In this document: positions 45,431 to 54,520 of the stretch, in pieces
Position numbering within the stretch: position 1 is the first letter of the stretch
Layout: every line of letters begins with the position of its first letter
DNA from: Micromonospora sp045209745
Lineage (GTDB): Bacteria; Actinomycetota; Actinomycetes; Mycobacteriales; Micromonosporaceae
NCBI RefSeq assembly: GCF_045209745.1
Contig: NZ_CP109273.1
Coordinates: forward strand, 5,022,001 to 5,086,000
Direction: 5' to 3'
DNA: 64,000 nucleotides
Program-made: the position numbers and the translations under genes
Notes under the pieces: generated by a model
The model's input: only the letters and a program-made list of their open reading frames with translations
Told to the model about the DNA's origin: nothing
Databases searched by the model: none

Positions 45431-48400
45431 CGAGAAGTGACATCGTCGGCGAGCGGCTCCCGTACCCGGAGCTGACCCTGGCGGAGCTGATCCTGTCGAC
45501 CGCTGCCCGGCGCGGTGCCGCGGTCGCCGTGCGGCAGTGGGACGAGGTGCTCAGCTACGCCGAACTCGCGGAAGGGGCGGCGGTCCTCGCCGGGAAGCTG
45601 CGTCGGCTCGGCGTCGGCCCGGAGACACCGGTGGGCATCTGCGCGGAGCGTCGGCCGTACCTGCTGGTCGCGGTGCTCGGCGTGCTCCTCGCCGGCGGCA
45701 GCTACGTGCCGTTGGATCGTGGGCACCCGTGGCGGCGGCGTGCCGAGATCGCCGCCGACGCGGGCATCACGGTGGCGGTGGTGGACCAGGCTGGCAGGGA
45801 CGCCCTGTCCGACGTCGCGGTGACGCTGGTCGGCCTCCCGGTGGCCGCCGCGGACACCTCGGCGCCGGTGGACACCGCGTCCTGCCCGGCGACGCCGGAC
45901 AACGCCGCATACGTGCTCTACACGTCCGGCTCCACCGGCCGCCCCAAAGGCGTCGTGGTCAATCACCGCAGTGTGGTCGCCCATGTCACCGCGTTCGGCG
46001 CCCACACGGGGGCGGACGAACGAACCCGTGCCTTCGGCTTCGCGTCGCTAAGCTTCGACGCGTCCGTCCAGGACCTGTTCATTCCGTTGGTGGCCGGCGG
46101 CGAGATCGCGCTGGTCCCGGACGCCGACCGGGTGGATCCCGCGCGGCTGCAACGCTTCGCCGAGGCGCACCAGGTCACCTGGGGATGCGTGCCGGCCGCG
46201 CTGCTGCCGCTGCTGGAACCGGCGAAGCTGCCGCACTGGCGCACCGTCTTCACCGGCGTGGAGGCGCCCGATCCGGCACAGGTCCAGCGGTGGGCCGGAC
46301 CGGCAGACCGGCCGGTACGCCGGTTCTCCAACGGCTACGGCCCGACCGAGGCCACCGTCTGCGTCACCAGTTTCACCGCGTCCGGCCGCTGGGACCGTCC
46401 GTTGCCGATGGGCCGCCCGCTACCCAACCACCGGATCTACCTCGTCGACCAGGACGGTACGCAGGTGCCCCCCGGCACACCGGGCGAGATACTGATCGGC
46501 GGCGTCGGGGTGGCCCGCGGCTACCTCGGCCGGCCGGACCTGACCGCGGAACGGTTCGTGCCCGACCCGTACTCCGGCGAGCCCGGGGCACGGCTGTACC
46601 GCACCGGCGACCGCGCCGTCCAGTTGCCCGACGGCGAGTTGCTGTTCCTCGGTAGGACCGACCGGCAGGTCAAGATCCGAGGCCAGCGGGTGGAGCTCGA
46701 CGAGATCGAGCACGTCCTGTGCGGACACCCGGGGGTGCGGGAGGCGGCGCTCGTCGCGGTGGGGCCCGACAACCACCTGGAACTCGTCGCGGTGCTCGTA
46801 CCGGCCGGCGAGCCGTCCGACGACGACATGCTGGCGTACCTGCGGCAACGCCTTCCCGACGTGATGGTGCCGCGCCGCGTCGTCCGGGTACCCGCACTGC
46901 CGCTGAACACCGCAGGTAAGCGAGACGCGGCCCGGCTGCGCGAGGTCGCGACCGTCAGTACCGGGGACCGCTGGGTGACCCCGGGCGAGGCCGGAGCGGC
47001 CGGCGACCTGGAGGCCGCCGTCGCCAACGCGTGGCGACGGACTCTCGGCGCCCCCGCAGGCCCGGACGACGACTTCTTCGCGGCTGGCGGTGACTCACTG
47101 ACCGCGATGCGGCTGGTCGCCACGCTCCGCGCCGAACTGGCCCGGGACGTCGCCGTGGAAGACGTCTTCGACGCCCGTACGCTGGGCGTTCTCACCGCCC
47201 GGGTGACCGCCACGACGCCGCTCACCGAGCCCGAGTTGACGATCGGCCATCCGCCGACGCTCTCGCCGGCGCAACGCCGGCTGTGGTTCCTCGACCAGCT
47301 CGCGCCCGACTCTGCCGCGTATAACACCGCGATGGCGGAGCGGATGCGCGGCCCGCTCGACGTGGATGCGCTGCGCGCCGCGTTGACCGAGGTCGTCCGC
47401 CGGCACGACGTGCTGCGCTGGCGGATCACCCGGGTGGCCGGCGCCCCGCACGTGACCTGCGAGCGGCCGGGCGACGCTTCGCTGCCGGTCGTAGATCTGT
47501 CCACTCTGGATGCAGACCGGCGCGAAGCCGAACTGCGGGTGGGACTTCAGGCCTGTGCGGCGACCCGGTTCGACCTGTCGACCGGTCCGGTGTGGCGGGC
47601 ACAGCTCTACCGGCTCGCCGACGACGAACACGTCTTCGCGATGGCGTTCCACCACGCGGTCTTCGACGGCTGGTCCCAGGCGGTCTTCTACGACCAGCTG
47701 GGCACCGCATACGCGGCGGCCCGGGCAAGCCAGCCGGCGGGCGACTCCGCGACCGGCCTCGGGCCGCTGACCGCCAGCTATGCCGACTACGCGGTGTGGC
47801 GTACCGCCCGCGATCGCGCCCGTGGCGAGCAGGATCTCGCCTGGTGGAAGGAGCACCTGGTGGGCGCCCCGACCGTGCTGGAGCTGCCCGCGGACCAGGT
47901 CCGCCCGGCCACCCAGACGTATCGCGGCGCGTTCGCCACCACCTCGTTCCCGCCCGAGGTCGACAGCCGGGTACGCGGGCTCGCCGCGTCGCTCGGCACG
48001 ACGCCGGCCACGGTGCTGCTCGCCGCGTTCGGCGAGGTGCTGCGGCGGCTGACCGGCGGGGTCGACCATGTCGTCGGCGCGGTCGTCGCCGACCGTCGGC
48101 TGGCCGCCGTCGCCGACCTCGTCGGCTTCTTCGTCGACATCGTCCCGGTACGCCTGCGCACGGACTCGGCGGGCACCTTCGCTGATCATGTGCGCGCCTG
48201 CCGGCAGGAGCTGCTCGACGTGCTGGCCCACCCGAACGCACCGCTGGAGCGGATCGTCCAGGCGCTGGCGGTTCCGCGCGACACGACCCGCTCGCCCCTG
48301 GTGCAGGTGCTTTTCAACGTGTTCAACTTCGCCGAGCCGGCGCTCGAACTGCCGGAGATCAGCACGGAGCGGGTGCCCGCCGGCTTGCCGGGATCCGCCT

Positions 48401-49083
48401 TCGACCTCACCGTCTACCTGGTCGAGCGGGGTGGCGTACTGGCGCTCGACGCCGTCTACAACCCGGATCTGTTCGCGGCGGATCGGATCGCCGCGCTCCT
48501 CGACGGCTACCTGGAACTCCTCGATCAGGTCACGGTCGTGCCGGAGTCGCCGATCGGCGAGATCGGCCACCAGGGGCCGGACGACGACACCACCGTGGTT
48601 TCCGCAGCCGGCCACGGCAGTGCCGGTGGCGCCCTGTGGCGGGCGGCCCGGAATGCGGTCCCGGCGACGGCTGCGGCGCCGGAGCCGGACTCCGCCGCCG
48701 GGCCCGCCCGCCCGCCGCTGTCCGGCGCGGCTCCGGCCGCTCCGACGGGAGTCACTGAGGAACTGGTCGCCGGGGTGTGGCGGGACACCCTGGATGTGTC
48801 GCAGGTCCAGAGCACCGACAACTTCTTCGACATCGGCGGGCACAGCCTCGCGATGGCCGTGGTACAGCACCGGTTGTCCGAGGCACTCGGGCGGGAAATC
48901 CCCCTGGTCGACCTGTTCCGCTATCCCACCGTGCGGGCCCTCGCCGCATACCTGGACGGTGTGGCCGGCGGGGACGGGATCGACCTGGCCGTACAGCGGG
49001 CGACCACCCGCCGGGAACGAATCCGCGGCCGCAGCGAGGCCAGGGCAGCAAGTCGAGCGAGGGGAACAGCCAGTGCCGAATGA
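45427..49083 (+). CDS. NRPS A-PCP-C-PCP
   Basis: The 1218 residues contain an A domain (about 1-515; YVLYTSGSTGRPKGV, SFDASVQDLF, NGYGPTEATV, YRTGDRAVQLPDG, LNTAGKRDAA), a PCP with Ser in FFAAGGDSLTAM (about 558), a C domain (607-1035) with intact HHAVFDGWS, and a second PCP with Ser in FFDIGGHSLAMA (about 1138). The second PCP has no A domain of its own, so it must be loaded in trans or passed a chain. The start is GTG 45427, overlapping the upstream TGA by 4 bases. It ends 11 bases inside the PKS gene. The A domain keeps Asp235, which fits an amino acid. Confidence 0.93.
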   Translation: MTRSDIVGERLPYPELTLAELILSTAARRGAAVAVRQWDEVLSYAELAEGAAVLAGKLRRLGVGPETPVGICAERRPYLLVAVLGVLLAGGSYVPLDRGHPWRRRAEIAADAGITVAVVDQAGRDALSDVAVTLVGLPVAAADTSAPVDTASCPATPDNAAYVLYTSGSTGRPKGVVVNHRSVVAHVTAFGAHTGADERTRAFGFASLSFDASVQDLFIPLVAGGEIALVPDADRVDPARLQRFAEAHQVTWGCVPAALLPLLEPAKLPHWRTVFTGVEAPDPAQVQRWAGPADRPVRRFSNGYGPTEATVCVTSFTASGRWDRPLPMGRPLPNHRIYLVDQDGTQVPPGTPGEILIGGVGVARGYLGRPDLTAERFVPDPYSGEPGARLYRTGDRAVQLPDGELLFLGRTDRQVKIRGQRVELDEIEHVLCGHPGVREAALVAVGPDNHLELVAVLVPAGEPSDDDMLAYLRQRLPDVMVPRRVVRVPALPLNTAGKRDAARLREVATVSTGDRWVTPGEAGAAGDLEAAVANAWRRTLGAPAGPDDDFFAAGGDSLTAMRLVATLRAELARDVAVEDVFDARTLGVLTARVTATTPLTEPELTIGHPPTLSPAQRRLWFLDQLAPDSAAYNTAMAERMRGPLDVDALRAALTEVVRRHDVLRWRITRVAGAPHVTCERPGDASLPVVDLSTLDADRREAELRVGLQACAATRFDLSTGPVWRAQLYRLADDEHVFAMAFHHAVFDGWSQAVFYDQLGTAYAAARASQPAGDSATGLGPLTASYADYAVWRTARDRARGEQDLAWWKEHLVGAPTVLELPADQVRPATQTYRGAFATTSFPPEVDSRVRGLAASLGTTPATVLLAAFGEVLRRLTGGVDHVVGAVVADRRLAAVADLVGFFVDIVPVRLRTDSAGTFADHVRACRQELLDVLAHPNAPLERIVQALAVPRDTTRSPLVQVLFNVFNFAEPALELPEISTERVPAGLPGSAFDLTVYLVERGGVLALDAVYNPDLFAADRIAALLDGYLELLDQVTVVPESPIGEIGHQGPDDDTTVVSAAGHGSAGGALWRAARNAVPATAAAPEPDSAAGPARPPLSGAAPAAPTGVTEELVAGVWRDTLDVSQVQSTDNFFDIGGHSLAMAVVQHRLSEALGREIPLVDLFRYPTVRALAAYLDGVAGGDGIDLAVQRATTRRERIRGRSEARAASRARGTASAE

Positions 49084-52000
49084 GGAACCGCAGTCCTACG
49101 GCGTTGAGCCGATCGCCGTGGTCGGCATGGCCTGCCGGGTACCCGGAGCGAGGGACGTCAACGAGTTCTGGCACAACCTGGTGGCCGGGGTCGAGTCGGT
49201 CACGTGGTTCGACCGCGCCCACCAGATCGCTCTCGGCGTGCCGGAGGACGAGGTCGACGACCCCCACTTCGTGCCCGCGGCGCCGGTTCTCGACGACTAC
49301 GACGCATTCGACGCGCCGCTGTTCGGTCTCAGCGCCCGCGACGCCCAGGTGGCCGACCCGCAGCACCGGCTCTTCCTGGAGCTGACCCACAGCGCGCTCG
49401 AGCACGCGGGCTACGACCCGTTCGCCGGCGGGCAGTCCGTTGGTGTCTACGCGGGCACCGGCGGCGAAACGTACGCCTACGAACACCTCCGCCCGAGCGG
49501 AGCCGGCGACTTCCACATGGACCTGTCGATGTGGAACTTCCCTGACTACGTGGCGACGCTGGCGTCGTACAAGTTGAACCTGCGCGGGCCGAGCCTGACC
49601 GTGCACACCGCGTGTTCGACGTCGCTGGTCGCCACCCACCTGGCCTGTGAGGCGCTGCGCAGCGGCGAGTGCGACACGGCCGTCGCCGGCGGCGTGTGCG
49701 TGGAGCTGCCGCACGGGCGCGGACACCTGGTCCTCGACGGCGGTGTGATCGCCCGGGATGGGCACTGTCGGCCGTTCGACGCTGCCGCGTCGGGCACCAT
49801 GTGGGGCTCGGGCGGTGGGGTCGTGGTCCTCAAGCGGCTGACCGACGCGCTCGCCGACGGCGACCACATCTATGGCCTGATCCGCGGCAACGCCATCAAC
49901 AACGACGGCTCCGCCAAGGTGAGTTTCAGCGCGCCGAGCATCGACGGGCAGGCGGAGGTCGTCGCGCAGGCCGTCGAGCTGGCCGACATCGATCCCCGCA
50001 CGATCACCTACGTGGAGGCGCACGGCACCGGCACCGAGGTCGGCGACCCAATCGAGCTGGCGGCGCTGCGCGAGGTGTACGCGCGGAGCAGCGACGACCG
50101 GCAGTGGTGTGGCATCGGCTCGGTCAAGTCGAACATCGGCCACCTCAGCCAGGGTGCCGGCGTCGTCGGGCTGATCAAGACACTGCTCGCGCTGGAACAC
50201 GGGGTGATCCCGCCGACGATCAACGTGCAGGCCCCGAACCCCGCGCTGGACCTGCCCGAGAGCCCGTTCTACCTGACCACCGCCCTGACCAAATGGGTCT
50301 CCGATGGCGGACCACGCCGGGCCGGGGTGAGCTCGTTCGGGTTCGGCGGCACCAACGCCCACCTCGTGGTCGAGCAGGCGCCGGCGATCGTCCGCGCCCC
50401 AGCCCCGGAGCCGACCCGTCCGGCGCAGGTGCTGACCGTCTCCGCGAAGACGGAGACGGGGCTGGCGACCGCGGTCGCCCGGCTCGCCGATGACCTGCGT
50501 ACACGCCCCGATCTCGACCTCGCCGACGTGGCGTACACCCTGTGGGTCGGTCGCACCGCGCACCCGCACCGCGCCGCGGTAGTGGCCACCGACCTGGCCG
50601 GCGCCGCCGCCGCGCTCACCGACCCGAAGCGGCGCCACACCGGCCTGGCCGCAGACGGGCAGCGGTTGGTGTTCCTCTTCTCCGGTCAGGGCGCGCAACA
50701 CCCCGGCATGGGCGCGGAACTCTACACCGCCGAGCCGGTCTTCCGGGCCGCCGTGGACGAGTGCGTACGGGTGCTGCGGAGCCACCTCGACCGCGACCTG
50801 CTCGACGTGATCCTCGGCCGGACGCCGGACGCCGCCGAGCTGCTCGGCCGCACCGAATACACCCAGCCCGCCCTGTTCACCGTGGAGTACGCGCTGGCCA
50901 CGCTCTGGGCGTCCTGGGGCGTACGTCCCGCGGCGATGCTGGGCCACTCCATCGGCGAGTACGTGGCCGCGACCCTGGCCGGGGTGTTCACACTGCCGGA
51001 CGCGCTCAGTCTGGTGGCCGCCAGGGGCCGGCTGATGGCGTCGGTGCCGGCGGGAGCGATGCTCGCCGTATCGCGCGGCGCGGAGGAGATCGCCGCGATG
51101 CTGCCGGCCGGGCTGGAAATCGCCACGGTCAACGGCCCGGGGATCTGTGTGGTGGCGGGCCCGTCCACCCTCGTCGAGGAGTTCGGCGGGCGGCTGCGCG
51201 CCGACGGCGTGAACGCCAAGGCGCTGCGCACCTCACACGCGTTCCACTCGGCGATGATGGAACCGATTCTCGACGCGTTCCGCGAGCGGGTCGCCGCCAC
51301 CCCGCGGCAGGCCCCGACGGTGCCTTTCCTGTCCAACCGCACCGGCGACTGGATCACGGCGGAGCAGGCGACCGATCCGGACTACTGGGTGCGCCACCTG
51401 CGTGAGCCGGTGCGGTTCGGCGACGCCGTGGCGCGCCTGGTCGCCGAGGAAGGCTGGACGTTCGTCGAATGCGGACCGGGTCGTCAGCTCGCGTCGCTGG
51501 TCCGGATGCAGCTGCCGCGTACCGACGCAGCGCCGCTGACGTGCCTCCCCGCGCCGGGCGAGCGGCTGGGCGACTGCGCGACCCTGTACACGACCGCCGC
51601 CCGACTGTGGACTCAGGGAGTCCCGCTCGACCGGAGGCGGTTCGCCGCGGTGGAGGGCACTACCGGCGCCCAGGCGCCCACTGCACCGGGTCGCCGCCGG
51701 GTGGCCCTGCCCGGCTACCCGTACGAGCGGCGTCGCCACTGGGTCGAGCGGGGTACGCCGGCCGCGGTCCCACCCCGGCCGCGGCGCGCGGTGCTGCCGG
51801 TCGACGAATGGTTCACCGTGCCGTCCTGGCGAGTCCGCCCGCTCGACGCCATACCGGCCGCCGGAGCACCCACCGGGTCGTGGCTCGTGTTCACCGACGG
51901 CGAGGGCGTCGCCGACACGTTGCGTGAGCGCGGCGCCGCGGTGGTGGAGGTCCGTCCCGGCGCCGGCTACGGCCGTGACGGTTCCGGTTTCCGGGTTCGG

Positions 52001-54520
52001 CCCGGCCACCCGGGCGACTACGGTCGGCTGTTCAGCGAGCTGACAGCCGACGGCGCGACGCCCGAGCGTGTCGTGCATGCCTGGACTGCCGCCGCCGTCC
52101 CGGCCGGGCGTGATCCGGAGGCCGCCTGGCAGGCCCAGGATCTCGGGTTCTTCAGCTTGCTGCACCTGGTCCAAGCGCTCGCCGCCGCGGCGGGACCGAT
52201 CCGGCTCGACATCGTGACCTCGGGTGCGGTCGACGTGACCGGCGCCGGCCTCAGCCGACCCGAACATGCCACGGTCGCCGGCATCGCCAAGGTGGTCCCC
52301 CAGGAACTGCCCACCCTCACCGTGCGGCACATCGACGCGGACCAGCCCGCGGCGGCGGTCACGGAGCTGCTGCACGACGCGGACGAGGAGCTGGTGGCGC
52401 TGCGCGGACGGCGTCGCTGGGTACCCGACCACCAGCAGGTGAAGGTGCTGGCCGGCCCCACACCGACCCTCGTCGAGCAGGGCGTCTACCTGATCACTGG
52501 CGGGCTGGGCGGGATCGGCATCACGATCGCCGAGGACTTCGCCCGGCGGACCAGAGCCCGTCTGGTGCTGATGTCCCGCAGCGGGCTGCCACCTGAGGAC
52601 GAGTGGGCCGCGTACGACGGCGTGCCCGGCCGGGTGGGTCGTGCCGTCGCGGCGATCCGACGCATGGCGGCGGTCGGGGCGGAGGTTCTGGTCTGCGCTG
52701 CGGACGTGACGAGCGTCGACGACCTGCGGCGGGTCCGCGCCGAGGCGCTGAGCCGGTTCGGCCGGGTTGACGGCCTGATCCATGCGGCAGGCCTGCCCGG
52801 TGGCGGGATGGCCGAGGTGAAGGAGCGCGCGGTGGCGGAGGAGGTGCTGGCCCCGAAGCTGCGCGGCACGCTCGCGCTCCAGCGGGTCTTCGGCGACCTC
52901 GACCTCGACTTCGTCGTGCTGTGCTCCTCGGTCACCGCGCTGACCGGGGGCTTCGGACAGGTGGATTACTGCGCCGCCAACGGCTTCCTCGACGCGTACG
53001 CGCAGAGCGACCACGGCTGGCGGGGTCGGGTGGTCTCGGTCAACTGGGGTGCCTGGCGCGAGGTCGGCATGGCGGTGGAGACCACCATGCCGGCGGCGTT
53101 CGCGCGGGTGCTCGGCGCCGGCGCCATCGTCGTGGACCACCCCGTCCTGGTCCGGCGGCAGGCCGGCGAGCAGGGCGACGTGATCCTGTCCGGTCCGGTC
53201 TCGCCACGCACCCACTGGCTGCTTGACGAACACCGCCTCGGCGGCGTACCGCTGGTGCCCGGCACCGGTCACCTGGAACTCGTCCGGGCGGCGTTCGCGG
53301 CCACGGTCTCCGCGCCCGGACCGGGTAGCGCCGTCGAGCTGCGCGACGTCACCCTGTTGCAGCCGCTGTCGGTGCCCGACGGCGACCAGGTCGCGGTGCG
53401 GGTCACCGTCTCCGGCGGGCACACCGGGGGCGAGGTCGAGGTGGCGAGCGAGGGCGCCTCCGGGGCGCTGATCCATGCCCGCGGTCAGGCCGCGTGGGTG
53501 GCCGGCGCAGCGCCGGTGCGGGATCTCGCCGCGCTGCGTGCCCGGTGTGGGCAGGAACGGGCGTACGACCCGGAGATCGAGCGCGGTGCTTCGGTGCTGC
53601 GGTACGGATCCCGGTGGCGTTGCCTGCGCCGCGTCGGCCTGGCAGCGGCCACCGGCTCCGGACCGGTGGAAGCGCTGCTGGAGCTGACGGTGCCCGAGGT
53701 GGTCCGCGTGGAGCTGTCCCGCTGGCCGCTGCACCCGGCCGTCCTCGACGAGGCAGTCTCCTTCGGGTGGCTCGGCGACGCGGTGGGCTACCTGCCGTTC
53801 GCCTACGGGCGGGTGCGGGTGTGGGGGCCGCTGCCGGAGCGGCTGTTCAGCCATGTCGTGCCTCGCTCGTACGACCACGACGAGCTGGTCGCCGACGTGA
53901 CGTTGCTCGACGAGACCGGCCGGGTGATCGCCGAGATCAGCGAGTTCACGCTGCGACGGGTCGACGCGTCAGCGTTGACCGACTCCGCCCGCGCGGCGGG
54001 TCCGGCGCGCGCTGCGGGGGCGCCGGACGACGGGTCGGGCATCCGGCCGGCGGACGGTGTCGAGGCGCTGCACCGGCTGCTCGCCGCGGACCTCGGGCCA
54101 CAGGTCGTGGTCTCGGCCCGGTCACTCGACGAGGCGCTGCGCGCGGCTCGGGAGCTGACCGTGGACGCCGTCGAGGCGCAGTCGGACGAGGCCCGGCCGC
54201 AGGAGCGTCCCGCCGGCATCGACTACGTGGCTCCGCGCAACGAACTGGAGAAGGGCCTGGCACAGGTGTGGGGTCGAGTGCTCGGTGTGGACCAGGTCGG
54301 CGTGGAAGACGACTTCTTCGAACTGGGTGGCAACTCCCTGGTCGCGGTGCAGCTCATCGGGCAGGTCAGGACCGCGCTCGGCGTGAAGCTCCCGATGCGC
54401 AGCCTCTTCGCGGCGCCCACCGTGGCCGCGATGGCGGAGCTGGCGTCCAAGACGGACGACAGGCCGGAGACGCCCGCCGCGCCCACGACGATTCCGCGCC
54501 TGTCCAGGCCCGGCCGATGA
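49073..54520 (+). CDS. Type I PKS module KS-AT-KR-DH-ACP
   Basis: The 1815 residues hold KS (12-437; VHTACSTSLVAT, VEAHGTGTEVGDP, KSNIGHLSQGAG all intact), AT (530-812; GHSIGEYVAA and SHAFHSAMME, the HAFH motif indicating malonyl-CoA), KR (1136-1330; ITGGLGGIGITIAEDF and QVDYCAANGFLDA), DH (1380-1629; HWLLDEHRLGGVPLVPGTG and LHPAVLDEAVS) and ACP (Ser about 1752 in FFELGGNSLVAVQ). It should add one acetate unit and reduce and dehydrate it to an alpha,beta-double bond. KR precedes DH, whereas the usual cis-AT order is DH then KR. GTG 49073 has GAGGGG upstream and overlaps the NRPS end. Confidence 0.93.
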   Translation: MPNEEPQSYGVEPIAVVGMACRVPGARDVNEFWHNLVAGVESVTWFDRAHQIALGVPEDEVDDPHFVPAAPVLDDYDAFDAPLFGLSARDAQVADPQHRLFLELTHSALEHAGYDPFAGGQSVGVYAGTGGETYAYEHLRPSGAGDFHMDLSMWNFPDYVATLASYKLNLRGPSLTVHTACSTSLVATHLACEALRSGECDTAVAGGVCVELPHGRGHLVLDGGVIARDGHCRPFDAAASGTMWGSGGGVVVLKRLTDALADGDHIYGLIRGNAINNDGSAKVSFSAPSIDGQAEVVAQAVELADIDPRTITYVEAHGTGTEVGDPIELAALREVYARSSDDRQWCGIGSVKSNIGHLSQGAGVVGLIKTLLALEHGVIPPTINVQAPNPALDLPESPFYLTTALTKWVSDGGPRRAGVSSFGFGGTNAHLVVEQAPAIVRAPAPEPTRPAQVLTVSAKTETGLATAVARLADDLRTRPDLDLADVAYTLWVGRTAHPHRAAVVATDLAGAAAALTDPKRRHTGLAADGQRLVFLFSGQGAQHPGMGAELYTAEPVFRAAVDECVRVLRSHLDRDLLDVILGRTPDAAELLGRTEYTQPALFTVEYALATLWASWGVRPAAMLGHSIGEYVAATLAGVFTLPDALSLVAARGRLMASVPAGAMLAVSRGAEEIAAMLPAGLEIATVNGPGICVVAGPSTLVEEFGGRLRADGVNAKALRTSHAFHSAMMEPILDAFRERVAATPRQAPTVPFLSNRTGDWITAEQATDPDYWVRHLREPVRFGDAVARLVAEEGWTFVECGPGRQLASLVRMQLPRTDAAPLTCLPAPGERLGDCATLYTTAARLWTQGVPLDRRRFAAVEGTTGAQAPTAPGRRRVALPGYPYERRRHWVERGTPAAVPPRPRRAVLPVDEWFTVPSWRVRPLDAIPAAGAPTGSWLVFTDGEGVADTLRERGAAVVEVRPGAGYGRDGSGFRVRPGHPGDYGRLFSELTADGATPERVVHAWTAAAVPAGRDPEAAWQAQDLGFFSLLHLVQALAAAAGPIRLDIVTSGAVDVTGAGLSRPEHATVAGIAKVVPQELPTLTVRHIDADQPAAAVTELLHDADEELVALRGRRRWVPDHQQVKVLAGPTPTLVEQGVYLITGGLGGIGITIAEDFARRTRARLVLMSRSGLPPEDEWAAYDGVPGRVGRAVAAIRRMAAVGAEVLVCAADVTSVDDLRRVRAEALSRFGRVDGLIHAAGLPGGGMAEVKERAVAEEVLAPKLRGTLALQRVFGDLDLDFVVLCSSVTALTGGFGQVDYCAANGFLDAYAQSDHGWRGRVVSVNWGAWREVGMAVETTMPAAFARVLGAGAIVVDHPVLVRRQAGEQGDVILSGPVSPRTHWLLDEHRLGGVPLVPGTGHLELVRAAFAATVSAPGPGSAVELRDVTLLQPLSVPDGDQVAVRVTVSGGHTGGEVEVASEGASGALIHARGQAAWVAGAAPVRDLAALRARCGQERAYDPEIERGASVLRYGSRWRCLRRVGLAAATGSGPVEALLELTVPEVVRVELSRWPLHPAVLDEAVSFGWLGDAVGYLPFAYGRVRVWGPLPERLFSHVVPRSYDHDELVADVTLLDETGRVIAEISEFTLRRVDASALTDSARAAGPARAAGAPDDGSGIRPADGVEALHRLLAADLGPQVVVSARSLDEALRAARELTVDAVEAQSDEARPQERPAGIDYVAPRNELEKGLAQVWGRVLGVDQVGVEDDFFELGGNSLVAVQLIGQVRTALGVKLPMRSLFAAPTVAAMAELASKTDDRPETPAAPTTIPRLSRPGR

